From Arthrobacter endolithicus (GTDB taxonomy: Bacteria; Actinomycetota; Actinomycetes; Actinomycetales; Micrococcaceae): DNA of 64,000 bases. Both the position numbers and the translations under genes were made by a program. Position 1 is the first letter of the stretch; every line of letters starts with the position of its first letter. Shown here piece after piece: positions 7,901 through 16,705 of the stretch. The notes under the pieces are model-generated. The model was not told the DNA's origin and did no database searches. It worked only from the letters and a program-made list of their open reading frames with translations. Location: assembly GCF_026627425.1 (NCBI RefSeq), contig NZ_JAPNLH010000005.1, positions 165,438 through 229,437 on the forward strand. The letters are read 5' to 3'.

Positions 7901-9454
7901 CTAGACGAGCGAGGACTCAGCTGTCTGCGCCGGCTCGCCCGCGCCGTCGCCCTGGCCATCGCCCTCTGGCGACTCCAGCGGGTCGGACGGGTCCGCTTCC
8001 CACGGGTCGGTCTCCAGCGGGTCTGCTTCCGACGCCCAGCGCGGCAGGAAGGATGCGGCGATGGCGGCAAGGACCATGCCGCCGGCCATGATCCACATGG
8101 TGCTGGTGAAGGCGCCCTCAAAGATCACCGGTCTGCTGGTGCCGGTGCTGGTGTCCAGGGCGTTGAAGAAGAGTGTGCCGATGATCGCAACACCGAGGGC
8201 TCCGGAGAGCTGGGTGGTGGTGTTGAATAGCCCGGACGCCGAACCCGCGCTCCTCACTGGAACTTCGGAGAGGACAAAGATCCCCACCGGGGCCACAACC
8301 ATGCCAAAGCCCGCGCCGCCCAGGGCCAGCCCGGCAATGAGCTGCCACGGTGTGACACCGGCACCGGCTGCCTGGACGGTATAGATGAGGACCACAAAGC
8401 CGGCGGCGATCACCAGCGGACCCAGCTGCAGCACCGCCCTGCCAATTTTTCGAGCCAGGATTGCCGCGGAGAGGCCAGCCAGAATCGGCACCATCACGGA
8501 GAACGGGATCATGGTCAGCCCGGATTTGAGGATCGGATAGTCCAGCCCCAGCTGCAAAAACAAGGTCTGGATCAGGAAGAAGCCGTTCATTGGAATGAAG
8601 AAGAGCATCATCAGCGCGATACCGGCAGCAAATGAACGGTTCTTAAACAGCGAAACCGCCACCAGAGGTTCGCCTCCGCCGCGCTCCTCACGCCACTGCA
8701 GGAGAACAAAGCCGACCAGCACGAGTACGCCGGACGCCATCATCAAAAAGGTCCATAGCGGCCAGTCCTGCTCGCGGCCCATGGTCAGTGGGTAAAGTAC
8801 GCCCAGCATTCCGGCGGCCAGCATCAGCACGCCCGGAATATCCAGCCGGTGGCGCACCGGGGCTGCGGATTCGGGGATGAACCTGATGGCGCACAGCACG
8901 GCGAAGATTCCGACCGGAACGTTCACAAAGAAGATGGTCCGCCAGCCCCAGCCGAAGAGATCTGCATCCGTCAGGACGGCCCCCAGGATCGGGCCGGAAA
9001 CCGCGGCTACTCCGGCCAGTGCGGAGAATCCGGCCATCGCACCGGCCCGCTCGGATGGCTTGTACATGACCTGGATGCTGGAGAGCACCTGCGGAATCAT
9101 CGCCGCCGCGGCAAAGCCCTGCAGCCCCCGGGAGGCAATCAGCATTTCCGGATTCATCGCCAGCCCGCAGAGCACGGAGGAGAGGGTGAAGAGAACCAGT
9201 CCGACGACGAAGAGCCGTTTGCGCCCGTAGATGTCGCCCAGCCGCGAGCCGGTGATCAGGCCGATTGCCAGGGCCAGCGTGTAGGACGCCACCATCCACT
9301 GCAGCTCGCTGCTGTGGGCAGCGAGTGATTGTTCGATCTGGGGCAGGGCGACGTTGACAATGGTCGCGTCGAGAAGCTCCATGAAAGAGGCCAGGAAGAG
9401 CGAGACAAGCGCAAAGGAACGTGCTCTACCTGTGGGCACGGCGTGCGTTTTCAT
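7901..9454 (-). CDS. DHA2-family MFS multidrug efflux transporter (EmrB/QacA type)
   Basis: A 517-residue, 14-helix drug:H+ antiporter in the cytoplasmic membrane. The first helix carries ELLDATIVNVALP, the DHA2 motif D1. GSRLGDIYGRKR is motif A, and SGPILGAVL resembles motif C. The C-terminal 50 residues are acidic and Asp/Pro-rich (LETDPWEADPSDPLE), with a short internal repeat. It overlaps the upstream padR gene by 4 bases (ATGA), so the two are translationally coupled and the pump is probably controlled by that regulator, a common pairing. Confidence 0.93.
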   Translation of the reverse strand: MKTHAVPTGRARSFALVSLFLASFMELLDATIVNVALPQIEQSLAAHSSELQWMVASYTLALAIGLITGSRLGDIYGRKRLFVVGLVLFTLSSVLCGLAMNPEMLIASRGLQGFAAAAMIPQVLSSIQVMYKPSERAGAMAGFSALAGVAAVSGPILGAVLTDADLFGWGWRTIFFVNVPVGIFAVLCAIRFIPESAAPVRHRLDIPGVLMLAAGMLGVLYPLTMGREQDWPLWTFLMMASGVLVLVGFVLLQWREERGGGEPLVAVSLFKNRSFAAGIALMMLFFIPMNGFFLIQTLFLQLGLDYPILKSGLTMIPFSVMVPILAGLSAAILARKIGRAVLQLGPLVIAAGFVVLIYTVQAAGAGVTPWQLIAGLALGGAGFGMVVAPVGIFVLSEVPVRSAGSASGLFNTTTQLSGALGVAIIGTLFFNALDTSTGTSRPVIFEGAFTSTMWIMAGGMVLAAIAASFLPRWASEADPLETDPWEADPSDPLESPEGDGQGDGAGEPAQTAESSLV

Positions 9455-10083
9455 GGTGTGTGTTCCTCAGTGTCAGGATGTTCATCCGGTTTTTCAAGGG
9501 TGAGTGAGAGCTGGGCCAGGGATTCCCTGCTCCAATCCATGGCGCCGCTGTGCAGATCGGCCAGCACGCTATCAATCCAGCGCAGCTCGGTGCGGCGGGT
9601 GTCCAGGATGAGTTCAGTGTCCAGCAGGAACAGCCGGGGCAGCCGGCCCTTGGCCGCGTCGAGCTCCGCGGAGATCCGCCCGATCTCCGCAGCGATTCCC
9701 GCAGCCCGCAGGCGCAGGTATTCGGCGGCCTGCGCCGGTTCCAGCAACGGCAGATGGGCCACGGCCGCGGTGAACTCGGGATAGTCCGGCTTGGGCGCGG
9801 AGATCATCTCCCGCATCCACAGGTCCGCCGCCGCGCGGCCGGCGTCAGTGATTTCGTAGACGGACCGCTCCGGACGCTGGCCCTCGCGGGTGGTTTCCCT
9901 CAGCTGCACGAGCCCGTCACGGTCAAGCCGGTCGATGGTGTTATACAGGCTGGCCCGTGCCGTGACGTTGATGACGTCGCTCTTGCCCCGGGAGGTGATG
10001 AGCCGCTGCATCCGGTAGGGGTGCATCGGGTTCTCCGCGAGTAACGCCAAAACAGCGAGTGCAAGGGGTGACCTTTTGGACAT
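9451..10083 (-). CDS. PadR-family transcriptional regulator
   Basis: A 210-residue repressor with an N-terminal winged helix (PLALAVLALLAENPMHPYRMQRLI, then SLYNTIDRLDRDGLVQ with the recognition helix near residue 45, and YEITDAGRA in the wing), followed by a long helical dimerisation domain as in PadR-s2/Vir-type members. It is the first gene of a two-gene operon with the DHA2 pump. PadR proteins typically repress such pumps and release on binding a toxic ligand. A candidate operator lies just upstream. Confidence 0.92.
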   Translation of the reverse strand: MSKRSPLALAVLALLAENPMHPYRMQRLITSRGKSDVINVTARASLYNTIDRLDRDGLVQLRETTREGQRPERSVYEITDAGRAAADLWMREMISAPKPDYPEFTAAVAHLPLLEPAQAAEYLRLRAAGIAAEIGRISAELDAAKGRLPRLFLLDTELILDTRRTELRWIDSVLADLHSGAMDWSRESLAQLSLTLEKPDEHPDTEEHTP

Positions 10084-10093
10084 CCCTCAAGAA

Positions 10094-10127
10094 TAGTAAT
10101 CGTTTTATGACTAATCAAGAAATACTA
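10094..10127 (-). promoter_or_regulatory. Candidate PadR operator/promoter
   Basis: AT-rich stretch 11-44 bases upstream of the padR start with inverted arms TAGTAAT and AATACTA (6 of 7 bases complementary), in otherwise GC-rich DNA. Placement fits autoregulation; the spacing between arms is long, so this is tentative. Confidence 0.35.
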
Positions 10128-10155
10128 AGTGACGTCCAGCACTCTGGCCACCCGG

Positions 10156-10833
10156 CTACGGCTCGAAGCGGTACCCCATCCCGGCCTCGGTCAGCAGGTG
10201 CCTCGGGCCGGCCGGATCCGGCTCCAGCTTGCGTCGCAGCTGGGCCATGTAGACGCGCAGATAATGAGTTTCGCCCGCATATGCGGGCCCCCAGACCTGA
10301 GTGAGGATCTGCTGCTGGCTGACCAGCCGGCGCGGGTTGCGCACCAGCACCTCCAGGATTTTCCACTCCGTGGGCGTCAGCCGCACGTCGCCGCCGGCCC
10401 GGGTAACACGCTTCTGGGCCAGGTCCACCACAAAGTCCGCAGTGGTCATGGTGGGCGCCTCCTCCGGGTTACTGGTGGCCCGCCGGGTCGCTGCGCGCAG
10501 CCGGGCCAGCAGCTCGTCCAGGCCGAAGGGCTTTGTCACGTAGTCGTCTGCCCCGGCGTCAAGGGCCAGCACCTTGTCATCGGAGCCGTGCCGGGCGGAG
10601 AGTATAATAATGGGCACAGACGTCCAGCCGCGTAGCCCCTCGATCACCTGCACGCCGTCCATATCCGGCAGCCCCAGGTCCAGCACCACCACGTCCAGCG
10701 GGTGCTTCTGCGCAGCCAGGAGTGCGGAGGTGCCGTCATTGGCGGCAATCACTTGGTATCCGTGGGCGTGCAGATTGATTTGCAGGGCGCGCAGAATCTG
10801 GGGTTCGTCGTCGACAATCAGCACCCATGTCAT
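10156..10833 (-). CDS. kdpE: Two-component response regulator KdpE
   Basis: A 225-residue OmpR-type regulator. The receiver domain (1-120) shows the acidic pocket VDDE (7-10), phospho-Asp52 in VVLDLGLPDMDG, and Lys in VTKPFG. The C-terminal winged helix (about 130-225) has LTPTEWKILEVLVRNPRRLVSQQQIL and ends THYLRVYMAQLRRKLEPDP...GYRFEP, a close match to KdpE proteins. It overlaps kdpD by 4 bases and follows it. KdpE activates the kdpFABC potassium pump in other bacteria; no kdpFABC gene is in this window on either side. Confidence 0.93.
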   Translation of the reverse strand: MTWVLIVDDEPQILRALQINLHAHGYQVIAANDGTSALLAAQKHPLDVVVLDLGLPDMDGVQVIEGLRGWTSVPIIILSARHGSDDKVLALDAGADDYVTKPFGLDELLARLRAATRRATSNPEEAPTMTTADFVVDLAQKRVTRAGGDVRLTPTEWKILEVLVRNPRRLVSQQQILTQVWGPAYAGETHYLRVYMAQLRRKLEPDPAGPRHLLTEAGMGYRFEP

Positions 10834-13415
10834 AGGACTCTCCGTCGGCTCACACCTGTTGAAATGGGCAGCCGCACCACCATGGTCAGACCGCCGCCGG
10901 GTGTGGGAGCAGCCTCGAGCACACCGCCCATCGTTTCCATGAATCCCTTGGCCACGGCCAGGCCGAGCCCGATTCCGGGGCCGCCGGCAGCTGAGTAGGA
11001 GACGTCATCGAGGCGCTGGAAGGGCTGGAACATCGCGACGACGGCGTCCGCGGGCACACCCCTGCCTCGGTCAATAATCCGCAGCTCGCTGGCCGGCTGT
11101 CCCTCAATGGTGGCCCATCCGGACCCGCCCACGGCCCCGACAATGCGGATCTCCGAGTCGGGCGCGTACTTGAGTGAATTCTCCACGATATTGGCCAACA
11201 CCCGCTCCAGCATGCCGGCGTCCGCGTCCACCGGCGGCATGTTGGCGGGCAGCTGGAGCAAGACCCGTCCGGCCGGGACGCCGCGCAGCACTTCGGGCAG
11301 GACATCGCGCCAACTCACCGGTTCCAGCAGCGGAGTCACGGTGTCCGCGCTTAGCCGCGACATGTCCAGCAGGTTGTCCACCAGAGAATTTAGCCGGTCC
11401 GAGTAGTTTTCAATAGTGGCCAGCAGCTCCGCTTCATCCTCCGGCGAGAAGGTGACAGTAGTCTGCCGCAGACTGCTGACGGCGAGTTTGATGCCGGCCA
11501 GCGGAGTGCGTAGATCATGCGAGACGGCGCGCAGCACGGCGGTGCGCATCTTGTTTCCCTCCGCCAGGCGCAGGTTGGCCTTGCGCGATGCGCTGAGCTC
11601 TTCGCGCTGCTCCATCGCCATCAGGTGGGCGCCGAAAGCACCGAGGAGCCGCCTGTCACGCGCCGGCAGCGTCCGGCCGCTCAGTGCCAGCACCAGCGTG
11701 GCGGAAACCTCCTCCACATTGTCGGCGCCGCTGGGGTCCGACGGCGGGCCCTCCCCCACACTTGCCGCCAGCGTCCAGCCGGACACCGGCACAAGACGCG
11801 CGCCGCCGTCGTCGTCGTCCCGGGCTGACACACGACGAAACAGGGCCACGGTGGAGACCTGGAAATATTCGCGCACCTGCTCCAGGAACACCTGCACGGT
11901 GTCCGGGGAGGCCAGCACGCCGCGGGCCAGCTCGCTGAGCGTCGCTGCCTCGGCACCGGCCACGGCTGCATCCTTGGACCGCCGGGCGGACCGGTCTACC
12001 ACCACGGCCACGGCCGAAGAAACGGCCAGGAACAGACCCAGCGCAAGTAGGTTTTGTGGGTCGCTGATGGTCAGCGTCCCGGTGGGAAGTGCCGAGAAGT
12101 AGTTCAGCAGCAGGCTGCCCCAGACGGCTGCCACCACGGCGGGCCACAGGCCTCCCACCAGGGCGACGGCAATGGCCGCCGTGAACTGGAACAGCATCAC
12201 GGTGGCAAAGTTCATGCTCTGCGGGTAGCCTTCCAGCCACTGCACCAGCGGCGGCAGCAGCACCGCCAGGGCGAAGCCGATGGCCACCCGCCGTCGGCCC
12301 AGTCTGCTCCGGGCCGACGCGTTCACGCCCTTCCCGCCGAGCGGGTGCGAGACCATGTGGACGTCGATGTCGCCGGAACCGCGCACGACGCGGGCGCCCA
12401 CGCCGGCGCCGCGGAGCAGCCCGGCCCAAGTCCGCCGCCTGGAGGTGCCCACCACCAGCTGGGTGGCATCGACGCTACGGGCAAATTCCAGTAGCGCCTC
12501 CGCCACATCGTCCCCGCCCACGCAATGGTAGGTCCCGCCCAGGTCCGTGACCAGCTCACGCTGCAGTTCGAGCTCCTGGGGCGACTCTCCCGCCACGCCC
12601 TCGGAGCGCCGAACATGCACCGCCAGGAACTCGCCGCCGCTGACCCGGCTGAGGATCCGCGCGGCCCGCCGGATCAGCACCTGCCCTTCGGGACCACCCG
12701 TCAGCCCGACGACGACGCGCTCGCGGGTGGGCCAGCTGGCATCAATCCCATGCGTGGACCGGTAGTCGGCCAGCCCCTCCTCCACTCGGTCGGCCAGCCA
12801 GAGCAGGGCCAACTCGCGCAGCGCGGTCAGATTGCCCAGCCGGAAGTAGTTGGCCAGGGCAGTATCCACCTTGTCCAGTGGATACACCTGGCCCGCGCCC
12901 ATCCGCTGGCGCAGCAGCTCCGGCGCAATGTCCACCAGCTCGATCTGGTCCGCCCGGCGCACGGCTTCGTCCGGCACGGTTTCCTTCTGGCTGACGCCGG
13001 TGATGGCGTGCACCACATCTCCCAGAGAGGCCAGATGCTGAACGTTGACGGTGGACATGACATCGATCCCCGCTCCAAGCAGCTCTTCGATGTCCTGCCA
13101 TCGTTTGGCACGCCCGGCGCCGGGAATATTGGAGTGGGCATACTCATCCACCAGTGCCACTGCGGGCCTGCGGGCCAGCACCGCGGCGACGTCAAGCTCT
13201 TCGAATTGGTCCCCGCCATAGTCCAGAGCCATCGTGGGGACCTGCTCCATCCCAACGGCGAGGTTCCTGGTGTGGATGCGGCCGTGGTCCAGGACGATGC
13301 CGACGACCACGTCAGTACCGCCGGCACGCAGTTCCTGCCCCGCCTCCAGCATCGCGTAGGTTTTACCCACGCCGGGGGCCGCGCCCAGGAAGATTCTCAA
13401 GATGCCGCGTGCCAT
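10830..13415 (-). CDS. kdpD: Sensor histidine kinase KdpD
   Basis: An 861-residue membrane kinase for low-K+ or osmotic sensing. The N-terminal KdpD domain has the Walker-type motif GAAPGVGKT (11-19) and DEYAHSN near residue 90. A universal-stress-like domain follows (VVVGLTGGPEGQVLIRRAARI). Then comes a four-helix DUF4118 membrane block around residues 370-470, a GAF-like region, the HisKA box AVSHDLRTPL with phospho-His633, and the ATPase boxes NIVENSLKYAP, DRGRGVP and GIGLGLAVAKG. Length and order match the family (E. coli KdpD is 894). It is translationally coupled to kdpE by a 4-base overlap. Confidence 0.95.
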   Translation of the reverse strand: MARGILRIFLGAAPGVGKTYAMLEAGQELRAGGTDVVVGIVLDHGRIHTRNLAVGMEQVPTMALDYGGDQFEELDVAAVLARRPAVALVDEYAHSNIPGAGRAKRWQDIEELLGAGIDVMSTVNVQHLASLGDVVHAITGVSQKETVPDEAVRRADQIELVDIAPELLRQRMGAGQVYPLDKVDTALANYFRLGNLTALRELALLWLADRVEEGLADYRSTHGIDASWPTRERVVVGLTGGPEGQVLIRRAARILSRVSGGEFLAVHVRRSEGVAGESPQELELQRELVTDLGGTYHCVGGDDVAEALLEFARSVDATQLVVGTSRRRTWAGLLRGAGVGARVVRGSGDIDVHMVSHPLGGKGVNASARSRLGRRRVAIGFALAVLLPPLVQWLEGYPQSMNFATVMLFQFTAAIAVALVGGLWPAVVAAVWGSLLLNYFSALPTGTLTISDPQNLLALGLFLAVSSAVAVVVDRSARRSKDAAVAGAEAATLSELARGVLASPDTVQVFLEQVREYFQVSTVALFRRVSARDDDDGGARLVPVSGWTLAASVGEGPPSDPSGADNVEEVSATLVLALSGRTLPARDRRLLGAFGAHLMAMEQREELSASRKANLRLAEGNKMRTAVLRAVSHDLRTPLAGIKLAVSSLRQTTVTFSPEDEAELLATIENYSDRLNSLVDNLLDMSRLSADTVTPLLEPVSWRDVLPEVLRGVPAGRVLLQLPANMPPVDADAGMLERVLANIVENSLKYAPDSEIRIVGAVGGSGWATIEGQPASELRIIDRGRGVPADAVVAMFQPFQRLDDVSYSAAGGPGIGLGLAVAKGFMETMGGVLEAAPTPGGGLTMVVRLPISTGVSRRRVL

Positions 13416-13478
13416 AGGTCGATTCTTTCAGTACTTGACCCTTGCGCGGCCCCGGCTTCCGGCACCGTGGCCTGCTGG

Positions 13479-14249
13479 CTAATGCGCGAGGGCGGAGAAG
13501 CCGCCGTCGGCCTTTATCAGCTGCCCGCTCACCCAGCGGCCGGCGGCAGAGAGCAGGAACGCCGCGGTCCCGGCAACGTCGGCCGGGGTGCCGAGCCTGC
13601 CAGCGGGCTGCACCGCGGCTAGCTCGGCGCGCAGGACCGGGTCCATCCATCCGGTATCCACCGGGCCGGAATTTAGCGCATTTGAGCTAATTCCCAGCGG
13701 ACCCAGCTCGCGTGCGGCGGCAATGATAGTCCTGTCCAACGCGCCCTTCGAGGCGCCGTAGGGCAGATTGTGCACGGTATGGTCGCTGGTCAGCGCAACG
13801 ATGGCGCCGCCGTCGTCCGGAATCTGCCGGGCAAAGGCGGCCACCAGCTGCCAACTCGCGCGGGTGTTGACCGCAAAGTGCCGGTCAAAGCTCTCCAGCG
13901 ACGTGTCCAGGATGGACGAATCCACCGACTCACAGTGCGAGAGCAGCAGACCCTGCAGCGGGCCGGCCTCCGCTGCAATCCGCGCCATAAGCGCGTTCAC
14001 TGCACCGGGATCGGCCAGATCGGCGGGAACGGAAAGGACCTTGGCACCGGCCGCCTCCAGCTCCGCGGCGAGCCTGCCGACGTCCTCCAGCTGTACACCC
14101 CATGGCATCCGGGCGTCATATTCCGGCCAGTAGTTCAGCACCAGGTGCCAGCCGTCCCCGGCCAGTGCCCGGGCAATCGCGGCACCAATTCCAACGCTGC
14201 GTCCCACGCCGGTAATCAAAGCGGATTTCCGCATCCTGTGCTCAGCCAT
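13479..14249 (-). CDS. SDR-family oxidoreductase
   Basis: Short-chain dehydrogenase/reductase of about 256 residues, cytosolic and NAD(P)-dependent. The Rossmann motif reads ALITGVGRSVGIGAAIARAL (a T-G-x-G variant), followed by ADLADPG. The catalytic triad is Ser in IVALTSDH, then Tyr and Lys in YGASKGALD. The C-terminus shows GPVDTGWM and the usual ending WVSGQLIKADGGFS. The frame stays open to 14414, but that extension overlaps the divergent gene and is not protein-like. The starts considered were ATG at 14249 and ATG at 14234, neither with a strong ribosome site. The substrate is unknown; the family covers 3-oxoacyl-ACP reductase-like and sugar-alcohol enzymes. Confidence 0.87.
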   Translation of the reverse strand: MAEHRMRKSALITGVGRSVGIGAAIARALAGDGWHLVLNYWPEYDARMPWGVQLEDVGRLAAELEAAGAKVLSVPADLADPGAVNALMARIAAEAGPLQGLLLSHCESVDSSILDTSLESFDRHFAVNTRASWQLVAAFARQIPDDGGAIVALTSDHTVHNLPYGASKGALDRTIIAAARELGPLGISSNALNSGPVDTGWMDPVLRAELAAVQPAGRLGTPADVAGTAAFLLSAAGRWVSGQLIKADGGFSALAH

Positions 14250-14372
14250 CGAGCCAGCAGAGCGGTCCGGGGACCACCCCCTTTTAAGATGCATCCGCCG
14301 TGCATCGGCCGGCGACGCCGGACCCCGGGTAGGTTGGAAACCAACCTCCAACGACCGGTGAAAGGTCCATTC

Positions 14373-15584
14373 GTGAAAACCACTTCCGCCTCCCGCACCA
14401 GAGTCCGCGCACAATCAGCGTTCGCTATCACCAACGCCCATGTTGTCCCGATCGACGCCGACCCGTTTGACGGGACTTTGGTGGTCACGGACGGCAGAAT
14501 TTCGGCGCTGGGTCCGAAGGTGAAAATTCCCGCCGGCGCCCCTACTATCGATGCCGCAGGGGGCTGGCTGCTGCCCGGCTTCATCGATGCGCACGTCCAT
14601 CTCGGAATGCATCCCGAAGGCGAGGTCGATTCCACCAGCGATGTGAACGAAATGACCGATCCAAATATGGCGGCCGTGCGCGCTATTGATGCGGTGGATC
14701 CTTTTGACCCCGGCTTTGACGACGCGCTAGCCGGCGGAATCACCGCGGTGAATGTTAATCCCGGCTCCGGGAATCCGATCGGCGGTCTAGCCGTGGCGCT
14801 CCACACCCATGGCAGGTACATCGAGGAGATGGTGCTCCGTTCGCCCAGCGGCCTCAAATCCGCCCTCGGCGAGAACCCTAAACGGGTCTACGGCGATAAA
14901 AAACAGACCCCCTCCACGCGTCTGGGTACCGCCATGGTAATCCGCAAGGCCTTCATCGAGGCGCAGAACTACATGGCAAAGGCGGATCCCGCCGCCCGCG
15001 ACCCCCGGATGGAAGCGCTGGCGATGGTGCTGCGCCGGGAGATCCCCTGGCGTCAGCACTGTCACCGCGCCGATGACATCGCCACGGCGCTGCGGCTGGC
15101 GGACGAATTCGGCTATGAGCTGGTGCTGGACCACGGGACGGAAGCGCACGTGCTGGCCGATGTGCTGGCGGAACGCGGCATTCCTGTCTTGATCGGGCCG
15201 CTGTTCACCTCCAGGTCCAAGGTGGAACTGCGTGGGCGCTCGCTGGCGAATCCCGGGAAGGTGGCGGCGGCGGGGGTTGAAATTTCCATCATCACGGACC
15301 ATCCGGTGGTGCCGGTGAACTTCCTGGTCCATCAGTGCACCTTAGCAGTCAAGGAGGGGCTGGACCGCGAAACGGCGCTGCGGGCCATTACCATCAACCC
15401 CGCCAAGGTCTTGGGGCTGGCGGATCGGATCGGTTCACTGGCGCACGGCAAGGATGCGGACTTAGTCCTGTGGAGCGGCGATCCGCTGGACGTCATGCAG
15501 CGGGCACTGGCGGTGTGGATCGGCGGGAAGCCGGTCTACGAGTACGACGGCGAAAACCAGGTCGGGGTTGTGGCTCCCCGCTAG
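14373..15584 (+). CDS. Amidohydrolase-family protein (imidazolonepropionase/dihydroorotase-like)
   Basis: A 403-residue metal-dependent hydrolase. The N-terminal small beta domain (ITNAHVVPI...GRISALG) leads to the metal motif PGFIDAHVHLGMHP near residues 65-80. Further metal ligands are expected in HCHRADDI (near 230), LDHGTEAH and IITDHPVVP (near 310). The closing segment AHGKDADLVLWSGDPLD is typical of the superfamily. The start is GTG at 14373, with GAAAGG about 8 bases upstream. It is transcribed divergently from the SDR gene across a shared promoter region. The natural substrate cannot be read from the sequence. Confidence 0.88.
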   Translation: MKTTSASRTRVRAQSAFAITNAHVVPIDADPFDGTLVVTDGRISALGPKVKIPAGAPTIDAAGGWLLPGFIDAHVHLGMHPEGEVDSTSDVNEMTDPNMAAVRAIDAVDPFDPGFDDALAGGITAVNVNPGSGNPIGGLAVALHTHGRYIEEMVLRSPSGLKSALGENPKRVYGDKKQTPSTRLGTAMVIRKAFIEAQNYMAKADPAARDPRMEALAMVLRREIPWRQHCHRADDIATALRLADEFGYELVLDHGTEAHVLADVLAERGIPVLIGPLFTSRSKVELRGRSLANPGKVAAAGVEISIITDHPVVPVNFLVHQCTLAVKEGLDRETALRAITINPAKVLGLADRIGSLAHGKDADLVLWSGDPLDVMQRALAVWIGGKPVYEYDGENQVGVVAPR

Positions 15585-15618
15585 CGCGGGTGCTTCCGGT
15601 TCCGGGCAAAGCCTGGCA

Positions 15619-15659
15619 AAACGAAAGCGCCCCGCCTGACCGGCGGGGCGCTTTCGTTT
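15619..15659. terminator. Strong bidirectional terminator
   Basis: A perfect 18-bp stem (left arm 15619-15636 AAACGAAAGCGCCCCGCC, right arm 15642-15659) with a 5-base loop, flanked by A-run and T-run. It separates the plus-strand amidohydrolase from the minus-strand rpf gene and fits intrinsic termination in both directions. Confidence 0.92.
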
Positions 15660-15691
15660 CGCCAGGCCTTGCTCCCTACAACTCTGTAATG

Positions 15692-16384
15692 TTAGGCAGG
15701 CAGCTGCAGAACCTGACCGGTCATGATGAGGTCGGGGTGAATAATGGTGCCGGTGTTGGCGCTGTACAACGGACCCCAACCGCCAACCACGCCGAGCTTC
15801 TCCGCGATGGTGCTAAGCGTATCTCCGGAGACAACAGTGTAGGTCTCCCCGCTCAGGGCAACGTGGACCGGAGCCTGCGCAACCTGAACCGGGGCCTGGG
15901 CGACCGGCGCCTGGTAAACCGGCGCCTGGTGAACCGGCGCCTGGGCCACCGGAGCTACCGGAGCCTGAGCTACCGGCCGGGCCGCGATGGGAGCTACTGC
16001 CTGGGCCTGAACCTGGACCGGTGCGGGGGCTGCGCCACCGCCGCCGGACAATCCCAATCCAGCCGAGCATGCCGGCCATGCGCCCCAGCCCTGACCTGCC
16101 TGGACGCGCTCCGCCACGGCAATCTGCTGGGCCTTGGAAGCATTTTGCGGTGCCCCTGTTCCGCCGTAGGCGGCCCAGGTGCTCGGGGTGAACTGCAGCC
16201 CGCCGGAGAAACCGTTGCCGGTGTTGGTGTTCCAGTTGCCCGAGCTTTCGCACTGTGCCAGTGCGTCCCAGGTGCTTACCGGTGCTGCATTTGCTGCTGT
16301 TCCGGAGACCGCCAAGCCTGCTCCGGCAATCGCGGCTACTGCTATTCCCCGGCGAAGGCCGCGGCTGATCGTCATTTTATTCAT
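15692..16384 (-). CDS. Resuscitation-promoting factor (Rpf) with LysM domain
   Basis: A 230-residue secreted muralytic enzyme that cleaves peptidoglycan and helps dormant actinobacteria resume growth. A signal peptide occupies residues 1-34 (RGLRRGIAVAAIAGAGLAVS, then ANA). The Rpf domain (35-110) has the catalytic Glu46 in QCESSGNW and the family features GGLQFTPSTWAAYGG and QIAVAERV. Residues about 115-180 are a Pro/Val/Ala/Gln-rich linker made of repeated PVAQAP-like units. The C-terminal LysM (182-230: YTVVSGDTLSTIAEKL) binds cell wall. This is the Micrococcus-type Rpf layout. A probable c-di-AMP riboswitch precedes it. Confidence 0.95.
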   Translation of the reverse strand: MNKMTISRGLRRGIAVAAIAGAGLAVSGTAANAAPVSTWDALAQCESSGNWNTNTGNGFSGGLQFTPSTWAAYGGTGAPQNASKAQQIAVAERVQAGQGWGAWPACSAGLGLSGGGGAAPAPVQVQAQAVAPIAARPVAQAPVAPVAQAPVHQAPVYQAPVAQAPVQVAQAPVHVALSGETYTVVSGDTLSTIAEKLGVVGGWGPLYSANTGTIIHPDLIMTGQVLQLPA

Positions 16385-16404
16385 GGCTTACTACTCCGAA
16401 GGGC

Positions 16405-16571
16405 CACCTGCGCTCCGCCCGTCCCCGGACTTCTCTGCGTCGCCGTCGAACCTGCTGATGTGGAGGACATTTCCGGTGCCTGCCGTCGTGACGGCGTTCG
16501 GTGTAGACAGGCCCGTGCGTTTGAGTTCAGCGGCGCGCTGGGCGGCCGCGGCCCCGGGGGGCTCCCCCCAC
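16405..16571 (-). promoter_or_regulatory. Probable ydaO-type c-di-AMP riboswitch in the rpf leader
   Basis: The 200-base stretch upstream of rpf holds blocks like those of the ydaO/yuaA riboswitch: a GGGGGGAGCCCCCCGGGG run near 16552-16570, then ACCGAACGCCGTCACGACGG near 16485-16505, then AGAAGTCCGGGGACGG near 16415-16430 on the minus strand. In actinobacteria this class commonly sits in front of rpf and other cell-wall hydrolase genes and turns them off when c-di-AMP is high. Assignment is by eye, without a covariance search; exact ends are approximate. Confidence 0.6.
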
Positions 16572-16705
16572 GCTAGAGCATTTTAGAGTCGATGCCAAAT
16601 CGATATAAAAATTACCATATTGTTATATTGCCGTGACGTACCGCAACAGTACAGTAAGGTACTCGAGGACTTCCACTGCACGTTCGGCGCGTTCCCAGTG
16701 AACCG

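Noticed and set aside
13770..14372. Extended N-terminus for the amidohydrolase
   Set aside because: The upstream part of the open frame is antisense to the SDR gene, and a GTG start with a ribosome site at 14373 gives the family N-terminus.
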